Source: Selaginella moellendorffii (taxonomy: Eukaryota; Streptophyta; Lycopodiopsida; Selaginellales; Selaginellaceae). From it: 64,000 nt of DNA. Under the pieces are notes generated by a model. That model searched no databases. It saw only the letters and a list, made by a program, of their open reading frames with translations, and was not told where the DNA came from. A program made the translations under genes and the position numbers. Where the stretch lies: contig NW_003314389.1 in assembly GCF_000143415.4 (NCBI RefSeq), positions 322,498 to 386,497 of the forward strand, written 5' to 3'. This document shows positions 1 through 7,933 of this stretch, one piece after another (positions within the stretch are counted from its first letter, which is position 1; the number at the start of each line of letters is the position of its first letter).

Positions 1-358
1 AATTGTATGAGCCCACATGCTATAAAGTTTACCTGTACCAAAAATAGAAACAGCTTTATTTACTTGGGAATTTAAGTGGTTAAGGCATTTTTAAACTTAC
101 AAACACATGCCCTACTTACATTCATTTGGTTGCTTAAAATTCAAAAATATTATAAACCTTTCTTTTTGCATTTTCAATGTTTTCAATTATGGTTTTTGAT
201 TTTCGTAAGACCAGCCTAGTAATCTATTTGCATCCCGTCATGTTTATAGCTAGCTTTCGTTTGTCCCCTTCGCTAGCCTGAGATACATCTGCTCGGCATC
301 TGCCTCTTACAGCATTTGCCCAGAAAGGGCATCTTTCTTCACGCAGCATTTGCCACAT

Positions 359-391
359 GTTTAGGGTTAGGGTTTAGGGTTTAGGGTTTAG
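359..391 (+). repeat. Interstitial plant-type telomere repeats
   Basis: About four to five consecutive units of TTTAGGG, one shortened to TTAGGG. They sit inside the first copy of the upstream duplication, so they are interstitial and not a chromosome end. Confidence 0.85.
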
Positions 392-1235
392 CAATTCAGT
401 AGCTTGATAAACATGCAAATACAGAACTTGATGCAAAATCCTTGGATATGTCACAATGCCCCTAGGACCATAAACACATTTCAATAGAGAGGGTCCTTTC
501 ATTTCATAACTCCTTATGTAGATCTTGGTGAAACCAGAGTTATTGAAGTTGGTTTCTTGTGATCCCGCATCTGATTGTGATGTCCCTTTGCAGTGTCGAT
601 GGAAAGGTCAATGCACACCAAACTGTAGAATCTTAGAGCAAAATAACGGTCGGATCTATGGCAAATGCCTCTGAAAAATTGTAAGGCTCGTGTGGTCTCA
701 TGTGGTGTCCGATCGAGATGCTTCTTTGCAGGATCATCAAGAAAGACATTGTATACCATTCTGTAAAATCTAGTTGCGATCTAACGGTTGGATCTCCAGG
801 AAACTCAAAACAATCTCGCGCGTGTTAGAATATTCTAGGAATATACTCCTATGTGCTCCAAGATTATTCGCCGTGTAAAGGAATAATTATGCTGTGTCAT
901 TTATGGCAATATAAGGCCACACGCCATTCAAAGAATAATGCTAGTCGAGCATTTTTTGGTGCATTTTTGGGTTCAAAATTGCATGAGCCCACACGCTATA
1001 AAGTTTACCTATACCAAAAATAGAAACAGCTTTATTTACTTGGGAATTTAAGTGGTTGAGGCATTTTTAAACTTACAAACACATGCCCTACTTACATTCC
1101 TTTGGTTGCTTACATTCCTTTGGTTGCTAGCTTTCGTTTGTCCCCTTCACTAGCCTGAGATACATTTGCTCGGCATCTGCCTCTTACAGCATTTGCCCAG
1201 AAAGGGCATCTTTCTTCACGCAGCATTTGCCACAT

Positions 1236-1261
1236 GTTTAGGGTTTAGGGTTTAGGGTTTA
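1236..1261 (+). repeat. Interstitial plant-type telomere repeats, second copy
   Basis: Three perfect TTTAGGG units plus a partial one, at the equivalent place in the second copy of the upstream duplication. Confidence 0.85.
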
Positions 1262-1734
1262 GCAATTCAGTAGCTTGATAAACATGCAAATACAGAACTT
1301 GATGCAAAATCCTTGGATATGTCACAATCCCCCTAGGACCATAAACACATTTCAATAGAGAGGGTCCTTTCATTTCATAACTCCTTACGTAGATCTTGGT
1401 GAAACCAGAGTTAGTGAAGTTGGTTTCTTGTGATCCCGCATCTGATTGTGATGTCCCTTTGCAGTGTCGATGGAAAGGTCAATGCACACCACACTGTAGA
1501 ATCTTGGAGCAAAATAACGGTCGGATCTATGGCAAATGCCCTTGAAACATTGTAAGGCTCGTGTGGTCTCATGTGGTGTCCGATCGAGATGCTTCTTTGC
1601 AGGGTCATCAAGAAGGACATTGTATACCATTCTGTAAAATCTAGTTGCGATCTAACGGTTGGATCTCCAGGAAACTCAAAACAATCTCGCGCGTGTTAGA
1701 ATATTCTAGGAATATACTCCTATGTGCTCCTGAA

Positions 1735-1758
1735 AATGGCATGCGGCCCCACGCCATT
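1735..1758. repeat. Stand-alone copy of the 24-bp imperfect palindrome
   Basis: Arms AATGGCATG and CACGCCATT around a CGGCCC core. It lies at the end of the second upstream duplicate, outside any intron that can be modelled. The same family occurs at 2581-2604, 2659-2680 and 2718-2741 and in the introns of the downstream gene. Confidence 0.75.
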
Positions 1759-1928
1759 CAAGAGATAACGCCAGATGACGCCGAGCATTTTTTGGTGCAT
1801 TTTTTGGGATCAAAATTGCATGAGCCCACATGCTTGAACGTCACATCAAATCCTCTGACAATTTATTTAGCTGAACATCTGGCATTTTTGGAAATACAAG
1901 ATGCTTTGGAATATCCAATCATGCATGG

Positions 1929-1938
1929 TATAAATATA
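1929..1938 (+). promoter_or_regulatory. Putative TATA box of the 2877-11950 gene
   Basis: TATAAATATA matches the plant TATA consensus and lies in the unique sequence after the duplication. Downstream, two imperfect direct repeats (about 1995-2017 and 2077-2103) each hold TGATGACGT, a bZIP-type TGACG core. A start site near 1960 would give a roughly 900-nt leader, probably spliced. This is inference from position and consensus only. Confidence 0.45.
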
Positions 1939-2164
1939 GCGAGGGTATTAAATGATATCCCAATCATGATATTTCTTTTGGATTTCGCGTGCATGCAGTC
2001 CGAGGAATGATGACGTTGCAGATTTCTTTTGGATTTCACGCATGCGCGCGCCGATCCAGAAATTAATGGTGGCGCCCAAGTCCGAGAAATGATGACGTGG
2101 CGGGATTACCAACCGTCGTGACATTTCGCGCGTGTGAGGTTAGGTTTTGCATTTTGCTTCGTAC

Positions 2165-2290
2165 TCGCGCTCGCACACTCGCGCTCGCATCGCGCTCCCA
2201 CTCGCGCTCGCATCGCGCTCCCACTCGCGCTCGCATCGCGCTCCCACTCGCGCTCGCATCGCGCTCCCACTCGCGCTCCCACTTCTCTAC
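2165..2290. repeat. CpG-rich 23-bp minisatellite in the 5' leader
   Basis: Four near-perfect copies of a 23-bp unit starting GCATCGCGCTCC, with shorter derivatives to about 2350 and the variant GTGCATCGGCGTCCACT at about 2300 and 2355. It is very rich in CpG and CTCGC. Long open frames on both strands here come from the repeat period and are not good evidence for proteins. Confidence 0.8.
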
Positions 2291-2539
2291 AGGTTTCTCG
2301 TGTGCATCGGCGTCCACTCGCGCTTGCATCACACTCGCGCTCGCATCGCGCTCGTGTGCATCGGCGTCCACTTCAAGACACACCCAGTTTGTAACTTCGC
2401 CGCCAACTCCGCCGCCCACTCCGCCACCCACACGCAGCCCACTTGGCGTCCCGGGAGATTTCAGCGCCAGAGTAGCCTTGCTGCTACGATCCGCTGCACA
2501 CACAGTGCACATTCGCCAGCGAGTCCGGTTGTCACGCCT

Positions 2540-2876
2540 CCATTCGGCTTCAAATGGTAAGTCTTTTAGGCCAAGTAGAAAATGGCATGAGGCCACATGC
2601 CATTCAGTAGCAACATTGGCATGCACCGATTGGGCTCTCGAGTGCAGTCCGGTTACAGATGGCGTGTAGCCTCACGCCATCTTAGGATGCAGCCTCAAGA
2701 CATCTGATGCAGTGGTGAATGGCGTGTGGCCTCACGTTATTTCCAGCTACTAGCTTTTCATCTGTCAGCTCTAATTGTTGTGCATTTCTGAACAGGCGAG
2801 GAATTGCATTCTTCTTCCAGCCACTGTCAATGTGGATGCAGAGAAGGGGGAGGAGCTCACCAGTTAGACTTTCGAG
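2540..2876 (+). other. Probable spliced 5' leader carrying three palindromes
   Basis: This stretch has a good donor (GTAAGT at 2557), several possible acceptors (TTTCCAG ending at about 2746, AACAG ending at about 2794) and three copies of the palindrome (2581-2604, 2659-2680, 2718-2741). A TAG at 2865-2867 is in frame and upstream of the ATG at 2877. The leader is therefore probably non-coding with one or more introns; exact splicing cannot be decided by eye. Confidence 0.4.
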
Positions 2877-5333
2877 ATGGAAGGCGAGGATCTGAGGCTG
2901 TACAACACAGATGGTGGGAGAAAAGAATGCATGGGGATCCTCATCCAAGTGACAGACACTCCATGCAGTTCCATGCAAGAATATGGACTGGCACTTGTGG
3001 TAGAGACAGCATCTGCCTTCAAGATCCACCTTGCACATCCTAGCGGCTTCCCGGAGGGGGGCAGCGGCTATGAGGAATTCCTAGAGGGAGTTAGGGAGAG
3101 GTTGTCCAGGAGGCCCACAATTTCAAAGACGCTACGGGTCTATGAAGATCACATGGAATCCACGGACCTCACCTACGGCGATGTTCAAAAACTATATTCC
3201 AACATTGAGCCGTTGAGAGTGACTCCAGTTCGCGAAGCAAAGGGGAAGGGGGTCGATCTGGAAACTACCTCGAAGCAGAAAAGGGTGGTCAAGCTCAAGC
3301 CGACGTCCGACTCTCCTGCTCCAAAAAAGAAGTTACTCAGTGATGCCATTGCCTCGGGTTCGAACACTACACCCACCAAAAAGAAGAGCCGCAAAGAGCA
3401 GAAAGAGCAAGAAGAGGCAGCAAAAATCGTCGCAGATAATAGTACTTGTTACTATTCCAACAATGTATATACAATCGACGTGAGCCGTATCGACATCCAA
3501 AGCAAATACAACCACAGGCTAGTATCTGATGAGTGGGTGGAGAAACTGAAGCAGAAGATGCTGGCAAGTCCAGTAACACCCGACATCGCAGACGTGATCC
3601 CCTACTACCGAACAATGAAGGGCGAGACGAGGTTTCCAAACTTGATCAATAGGAAGGTGTTGGATGATCAGAACATCCGGTTCTATGCCGTCTCCGGGCA
3701 GCATTCTAGCTTGGCGATGCAAGAGATAGTTGTGGATATTATGGTGGGCGAGGAGGTGAAGAAAGTCTTCAAGACAAGAGTTGTCCGCCTGATAAAAGGC
3801 AACTCGCCCCTCCGATCTATCATATACATCTCCCACGCGCAGAATGTCAAGCAAGAAACGTGCTACAAATCGGGTCTGCACGAGACATTGGCACGAACAC
3901 GGAAGCTCTGGGTTCAACTGAAGAAGCCACAAAAACCAGGACAAGGACGTGCACTAGCAACTAGCGCCTGGCAGGTAAGCCTCGTTGCATGTGGCATAGC
4001 ATGTGGCCTCACGCCATTTCCATTGCAGGAATTCTCGAGTCTTCTCTCGAAAACACTGGGGGTCAATGACACACTCAGCATCCATAACATACTACTCGCG
4101 ACAAAAGTTGTTTTTGACAAATGGGTAGATGTGCTGAGGAGGTACCATGACGGGGAGTTGCCAAACTCAATGGGTGTGGAGGACGGCCGGAAGCCCAATG
4201 ATTTGAAGCTCAACGCCTTGCGTTTCTCGCGGTCTCTAAACGACGACGACCTTCTGACAGTGGCTAATGCTCTTCTACGTGGTGAGGTTGTCTTCAACAA
4301 GACCAAAATGACTCCCGGCCATATTGTGACATACGAGGACTTGTGCACGACTCTGAGAGCTCGTGCGCTATTGAAGGATTGGATCTTCGAGCAAGTGGCC
4401 GTGGAGAGGGTGAGCATCGACACCACGCAAGAGATGATGGAAGCGCTGGAGTTGTCAAATGAAGACATCGACGAGTACGTGAAGGGGGCCCCCAAGTTCA
4501 TCGATCTGCTGCGGGATGCCACGAAAAGTAAAGCTAAGAAGTTGGATCAGTATCCAAATTTCATTAAGATTGATGTCGACCGCCGGCTTCAGAAACAGCT
4601 CGACCCCGCAGCAGAGGCCTATCGAGAACCTTACCGGGTATACTTGAATTCGGATGAGGATCAAAGGTGGAGGAGCATCGTTTCCCGCGGAGATGAGCAG
4701 GTCAAGAACATCTTTTGTGTGATGGACTTCACAAACGAGGAGATCACTCATGCAGACGAAGTCAGCTCCATCATTGACTTAATGGTGGGACTTGCGGAGG
4801 TGGAATCTTCAGTCCACTATATGATCTACGACTCCGAATCCTATCACAAGTTCTGGAAGGCCTTGAACGAGGTGAAGGCTCGGTTGAAAGGCAAAGAGAT
4901 GCGGGAGATCCATGGGATAATGGCTAAGAAGAAAATACCGACGAATGTCCGCATCTTCACACTCGCCCTTGTTATTGGTCCTGCAGCAGAGTGGGACTGG
5001 AGTGACTTCCCAGCTTCATTCGACAAGGCCGATCGAATTGATCTGAGGGAGGTCAATTTACCCGTGCCTGAGGAACTGAAGACGGCTATGGAGCTTTCGA
5101 ATCCAGAGAAAGCTCCAGGTGCAGCATGGGAAATGCTCAACTGGGTCTTCAACGCAATAGCGGGTGGGTCACCTGCTTCCGACTCCAAGGGCAAATGCGT
5201 TGTCGAGTACAACTGCGGCGGACTATTCTTTCGAGCCGCACTACTCAAGGGTGTCCCGTGTGTTGCGGTGACAAACTCCATTGAAGAGGTGACTTCAATG
5301 GAGCATATAATTACAGTTGCCAAAGAAAAATAG
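2877..5333 (+). CDS. ParB-like plus degenerate DNA methyltransferase-like protein, 818 codons (exons 1-2)
   Basis: Start: the ATG at 2877 has an in-frame TAG four codons upstream. Residues 1-110 are unassigned. Residues 120-185 are basic and Lys-rich with KKKSRK (168-173), a likely nuclear signal. Residues 199-325 look like a ParB/sulfiredoxin-fold domain: an IDVSRI strand, EWVEKLKQ helix, and GQHSSLA (274-280) at the place of the ParB GxHR box. Residues 610-800 resemble a permuted beta-class N6/N4 methyltransferase: CVMDFTN (614-620) at the DPPY motif IV position, NPEKAP (742-747) like the HPTQKP box, and VVEYNCGGL (775-783) like the AdoMet motif DPFxGxG. Both catalytic motifs are altered, so an inactive enzyme is likely. 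Residues 367-384 are a retained 54-bp intron. The TAG at 5331 is CAG in copy B, so the frame once went on. Phage and bacterial ParB-methylase fusions share this order; the homology is a motif-level judgement. Confidence 0.7.
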   Translation: MEGEDLRLYNTDGGRKECMGILIQVTDTPCSSMQEYGLALVVETASAFKIHLAHPSGFPEGGSGYEEFLEGVRERLSRRPTISKTLRVYEDHMESTDLTYGDVQKLYSNIEPLRVTPVREAKGKGVDLETTSKQKRVVKLKPTSDSPAPKKKLLSDAIASGSNTTPTKKKSRKEQKEQEEAAKIVADNSTCYYSNNVYTIDVSRIDIQSKYNHRLVSDEWVEKLKQKMLASPVTPDIADVIPYYRTMKGETRFPNLINRKVLDDQNIRFYAVSGQHSSLAMQEIVVDIMVGEEVKKVFKTRVVRLIKGNSPLRSIIYISHAQNVKQETCYKSGLHETLARTRKLWVQLKKPQKPGQGRALATSAWQVSLVACGIACGLTPFPLQEFSSLLSKTLGVNDTLSIHNILLATKVVFDKWVDVLRRYHDGELPNSMGVEDGRKPNDLKLNALRFSRSLNDDDLLTVANALLRGEVVFNKTKMTPGHIVTYEDLCTTLRARALLKDWIFEQVAVERVSIDTTQEMMEALELSNEDIDEYVKGAPKFIDLLRDATKSKAKKLDQYPNFIKIDVDRRLQKQLDPAAEAYREPYRVYLNSDEDQRWRSIVSRGDEQVKNIFCVMDFTNEEITHADEVSSIIDLMVGLAEVESSVHYMIYDSESYHKFWKALNEVKARLKGKEMREIHGIMAKKKIPTNVRIFTLALVIGPAAEWDWSDFPASFDKADRIDLREVNLPVPEELKTAMELSNPEKAPGAAWEMLNWVFNAIAGGSPASDSKGKCVVEYNCGGLFFRAALLKGVPCVAVTNSIEEVTSMEHIITVAKEK
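3975..4028 (+). other. Intron 1, palindrome-bearing, 54 bp, frame-preserving
   Basis: GTAAGC donor and TTGCAG acceptor. The palindrome (GGCATAGCATG / CACGCCATT) fills the middle, and its right arm provides CTCAC, a fit to the branch-site pattern YTNAY, about 20 nt before the acceptor. It is phase 0 and exactly 18 codons long with no stop, so retention adds 18 residues (VSLVACGIA...) to the protein. Confidence 0.7.
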
Positions 5334-5489
5334 TATCTTCTCTGCGAACCTAGTGAGTACGCACTTTAAGTTTAAATGTTATCTCACAAGCTCTGTATGC
5401 AGGAGTGTGGCCACCCCCAGATGCTGAAACGGCGTTAACAGCTACTGTTGAAGATACCCATGTTGGGCCGAGCTCACAACTTGCACAAG

Positions 5490-5527
5490 GTAAGGTCACG
5501 TGAGGCCTCACGCCATTTTGATTATAG
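5490..5527 (+). other. Intron 3A, 38 bp, with a perfect 14-bp palindrome
   Basis: GTAAGG donor and TTATAG acceptor. CGTGAGGCCTCACG (5499-5512) is a perfect palindrome covering more than a third of the intron. Its right arm supplies CTCAC as a possible branch site. Joining 5489 to 5528 keeps phase 1. At 38 bp it would be among the shortest plant introns. Confidence 0.6.
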
Positions 5528-5617
5528 ATCGTTGTGAATATTCAGACACGAGGACTGAAAAGCGCACTGGTGGCGCATCGAAGAAGGACAAACAGACAAG
5601 CAATAGGAAAAAAGGAG

Positions 5618-5666
5618 GTACAAATTATATTTGCAATGGCGTGTGGTCTCATGCCATTCCTTGCAG
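5618..5666 (+). other. Intron 4A, palindrome-bearing, 49 bp
   Basis: GTACAA donor, TTGCAG acceptor. Arms AATGGCGTG and CATGCCATT around TGGTCT, with CTCAT as a likely branch site 15-20 nt before the acceptor. Phase 1. Confidence 0.7.
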
Positions 5667-5723
5667 GAGACACTTCTTCAAAGGCAAAACAAGCAAGCAC
5701 CAGCCAAGTACAACGGACGAGAG

Positions 5724-5774
5724 GTACCAATCATTTTTGTTATACGTGAATTCTCATGCCATTGCTTCTTGCAG
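5724..5774 (+). other. Intron 5A, half-palindrome, 51 bp
   Basis: GTACCA donor, TTGCAG acceptor. Only the right half of the palindrome (TCTCATGCCATT) is well kept; the left half has decayed. Phase 1. Confidence 0.6.
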
Positions 5775-5831
5775 CTCAAATTCCAAAGAGACTAAGGCAA
5801 GCAGCGCAGACCTCACGACAAGAACCTGAAG

Positions 5832-5876
5832 GTTTGATGGCGTGTGGCCCCACTCAATTAACTAATGTTCTTGCAG
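5832..5876 (+). other. Intron 6A, palindrome-bearing, 45 bp
   Basis: GTTTGA donor, TTGCAG acceptor. The left arm is intact (ATGGCGTGTGGCC); the right arm has decayed to CCACTCAATT. Phase 1. Confidence 0.6.
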
Positions 5877-5963
5877 ATCGCGTCGAGGAAATCGAACGGA
5901 ACAACGTGCCTCCAGTGGAGGAGGGGGAGGCCTCGAAGAGTGATAAGGAGAGTTCCGAAACAG

Positions 5964-6013
5964 GTACGATCATGACATATGGCCCTATGCACTTATCTAA
6001 GTTTGTATTTCAG
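5964..6013 (+). other. Intron 7A, strongly decayed palindrome, 50 bp
   Basis: GTACGA donor, TTTCAG acceptor. CATGACATATGGCCCTATG keeps the core and spacing of the family but many arm bases differ. Phase 1. Confidence 0.5.
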
Positions 6014-6209
6014 GGGAACGAGTTGAACCAATGGAAAACTTTATGAAAGGTAACTAAAAAATATTATGGGATGTTGCATGTGTTGATGCAATAATATACA
6101 GTTCAAGTGCCAAGGAGATGTCGTGAACCTTGAATTAGGCTACCTACAAAACAACTTTCAGACGCTGTAGACAAAGAGATGGACAACCGACCAGGGCAGA
6201 GGAGGAAGG

Positions 6210-6259
6210 GTAAAAGCATTTGTATGCTTATCGCGTATGTCCTCATGCTATTTCTGTAG
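6210..6259 (+). other. Intron 10A, decayed palindrome, 50 bp
   Basis: GTAAAA donor, CTGTAG acceptor. TATCGCGTATGTCCTCATG plus CTATT aligns with the family along its length. CTCAT is retained as a possible branch site. Phase 1. Confidence 0.55.
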
Positions 6260-6349
6260 AACGGGTGCATAAAAAACGAAAGCGAAAGGGAATTGAGGAG
6301 CAGGCACCTGAGGATGCCGAAGGCACGACAGAGCCTCCAAGGACGGGAA

Positions 6350-6396
6350 GTAAAGCGTCATGGTTATTGCGTGGGTCCTCATGCCATTTCTTGCAG
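6350..6396 (+). other. Intron 11A, palindrome-bearing, 47 bp
   Basis: GTAAAG donor, TTGCAG acceptor. TTATTGCGTGGGTCCTCATG followed by CCATT; the right half is well kept and provides CTCAT. Phase 1. Confidence 0.6.
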
Positions 6397-6504
6397 ATCA
6401 AGCTCAAACTGACAGTGGTCATAAAAAGCGAAAGCACGTTGGACAGTCGTCGGGATCAGAGGCGTTTGATTCGAAAAGGAAGAAGGGCAATGAAAAGATG
6501 ATAG

Positions 6505-6551
6505 GTAATGCCTCACGGTTATGGCGTGTGTGCTCATGCCATTCATTGCAG
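6505..6551 (+). other. Intron 12A, palindrome-bearing, 47 bp
   Basis: GTAATG donor, TTGCAG acceptor. Arms TATGGCGTG and CATGCCATT around TGTGCT. Present at the same place in copy B. Phase 1. Confidence 0.7.
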
Positions 6552-7118
6552 ATCAAGGGCTGAGTGAAAGCAGCCAGTCACCACCTCCTGACTCAGATTC
6601 CTATGGTGGACTCCCCTTCCCCAATCTCAATGGAGAGGTACAATGGATGAGGGATGCTTTTCAAGTCAGGGCCACGTTTTTCTCATCTCGTCGTCTTCGA
6701 AGGGTGCAAGAACGTGCAGAAACCATGTTAAGACAGTCGGGTGAGGATACGGTCCTAGGTCACGCACTAAAACAGGCTATGGATGTCTTGTATTTTGAGA
6801 TGGAGATTGGGCCAGATGATTTTCCCAAGATGGTCCTGGAAGAACAAGCCATCCAGCCTGAGCAGCCTATGGAAGAAATGTAGGAGGGGGATGAGGAGCC
6901 AGAGAAAGATAATGAGCAGGAAGAGCAGAAGGACGAAGAGGAGGACAAAGAAGAGGAGGACGAAGAAGAGGAAGATGAAGAAGAGGAGGACGAAGAGGAC
7001 TTGGATGGTCCTCACAATGGTGACGATCACAATAACGACGATGACGATGATGACGACGATGGCCAGCCTGAGGTGGCCAAAGAGCAGCGGAGGAAGGTCA
7101 TACAAGACAAACCATCAG
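6552..7118 (+). pseudogene. Acidic exon 13, copy A, with premature TAG
   Basis: A 567-nt exon (189 codons) between introns 6505-6551 and 7119-7175. The first half is predicted soluble and helical (RRLRRVQERAETMLRQ); the second half is a run of Glu and Asp, then Asp/His/Asn, then a Lys/Arg tail (EQRRKVIQDK). It fits an acidic nuclear interaction segment; no family was recognised. TAG at 6881-6883 is CAG in copy B. The Glu tract is ten codons longer than in copy B, a repeat-length difference that keeps the frame. Confidence 0.6.
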
Positions 7119-7175
7119 GTAAATAATAGTACATCCATTCCTAACCTTTTACCATTTCTAACATTGTCCATGTAG

Positions 7176-7886
7176 GTCGCAGAGCAAATGGTAAGTAGAG
7201 ATTATTCAGTTGAATTAAGATACAAACTCTAGCCTTTAGTGTCGAGGAAGGATAGTGCCAAGCAAGGGTCGAAACGTATGTCCAATCCTTCAGAATCAGC
7301 AGTGCGCCCAAGTGATATTGGTCCTAGTTCCTCAATAGCAGTTGATGGTAAATACAGTATAGTCGATTCAATGTGCTAATGAGTTTGTTTTTAGTAGCAC
7401 GGGAGGATACCATCTCAATCGAAGGGAGATATTTGGACATGCATATGGATCCGCCAGTGGACTCTACTTGCCTGTAAGAGTCATCAGAACTGGTGGAGGC
7501 TACTATCCATATCAACGCCAAGCAAGCTGACCACGCTCCACTTGATGCTGCCCATACCACTGAGTCAATCTTGTCCACGTATCCAACTGACGGTGACCAG
7601 GCGCCATTGGACCCGCATGAGGCCGCCCCAGCCGTCGAGCCGGTCGTATCCTCATTTCCAACGGACTCAACGTGTGCCCAATCGTCTGACTATGCGCCGT
7701 TGGAACCTCCCTACACCGCCCTTGCTGCCTGTTCGGTCATGTCCACTTTGCCAACGGAGGCACCAACTGAAATGGCGTGTGATCACACGCCATCAGAACC
7801 ACCCCATGCCACTATTGAGCCAGTTGTACCAGAGTCTACAGCTGAAATGGCATGTGCCCACACGCCATCGGATGCGATTGACCCCA
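7176..7886 (+). pseudogene. Exons 14-16, copy A: short basic exons and Thr/Pro-rich exon
   Basis: Exons 7176-7190 (15 nt), 7240-7347 (108 nt) and 7395 onward, with introns 7191-7239 and 7348-7394, all phase 1. Exon 16 codes for loosely repeated Pro/Thr/Ser/Ala-rich segments. Two palindromes lie inside the coding frame here (about 7772-7791 and 7849-7869), each giving the peptide EMACxHTPS. TAA at 7475-7477 is CAA in copy B. The exon runs in frame across the duplication junction at 7887-7933. Confidence 0.6.
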
Positions 7887-7933
7887 ACCTTTACAGCTCC
7901 ACTAGCACCATCTTCAGCACCACCATCGACAAT

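Larger units (their letters stand above)
1..1835. repeat. Tandem duplication of about 870 bp upstream of the gene
   Basis: Two diverged direct copies lie head to tail, the first from the window edge to about 960 and the second from about 972 to about 1830; a third copy starts at about 1812 and breaks off. Each starts near AATTG(C/T)ATGAGCCCACA, contains a telomere-like seed, a stretch reading TCTAGTTGCGATCTAACGG, and ends near half or all of the GGC-rich palindrome that also occurs in the downstream introns. Copy 1 has extra sequence near 140-235 and 865-905. No TG...CA ends or target duplication were seen, so an LTR origin is not supported. I see no convincing gene in it. Confidence 0.8.
5403..6504 (+). 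pseudogene. Mini-exon cassette A (exons 3-12), basic linker
   Basis: Ten small exons: 5403-5489, 5528-5617, 5667-5723, 5775-5831, 5877-5963, 6014-6049, 6102-6119, 6162-6209, 6260-6349, 6397-6504 (87, 90, 57, 57, 87, 36, 18, 48, 90, 108 nt). All are multiples of three and all are bounded by phase-1 introns, mostly with G before GT. The coded peptide is Lys/Arg-rich and low in complexity (KKDKQ, HKKRKHVG, KRKKG), suggesting a disordered nuclear linker. The preceding intron is 5353-5402. The 6120-6161 intron has a weak donor (GTCGTG) and is the least certain. No domain was recognised. Confidence 0.6.
4152..7886 (+). repeat. Internal tandem duplication, copy A
   Basis: Runs from GGGGAGTTGCC in exon 2 to GATGCGATTGACCCC in exon 16 and is repeated at 7934-10947 at high identity (only scattered substitutions in aligned stretches). 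Copy A keeps five or more mini-exons (5709-6401) that copy B lacks. The junction between copies (7887-7933) is in frame, so exon 16 of A runs straight into the exon 2 sequence of B. Confidence 0.9.

Noticed and set aside
359-391. Possible chromosome end
   Set aside because: Only a few telomere units, embedded in a duplicated sequence with DNA on both sides.
514-1630. A conserved 81-codon minus-strand frame present twice (514-759, 1385-1630)
   Set aside because: It occurs in a duplicated non-coding unit; similarity is explained by the duplication, amino acid changes are as frequent as expected without selection, and no domain is recognisable.
2063-2669. Overlapping frames of 187, 190 and 137 codons on both strands
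   Set aside because: Produced by the CpG-rich 23-bp repeat and its flanks; no domain and no agreement between strands.
3914-4522. A 202-codon antisense frame
   Set aside because: Shadow of the exon 2 reading frame; crosses an intron of the sense gene.
3985-6545. Regularly spaced palindromes resembling a CRISPR array
   Set aside because: Spacing is set by exons, the intervening sequences code for protein, copies are diverged, and the DNA is eukaryotic.
5500-6563. Separate small genes with products such as MRPHAILIIDRCE or MACGLMPFLAGE
   Set aside because: These are read-throughs of the palindrome and adjoining mini-exons in the wrong frame or across introns.
6767-7105. A minus-strand frame rich in Leu, Phe, Ile and Val that looks like a membrane protein
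   Set aside because: It is the complement of the Glu/Asp tract in exon 13; hydrophobicity is a by-product of GAGGAC-type codons.
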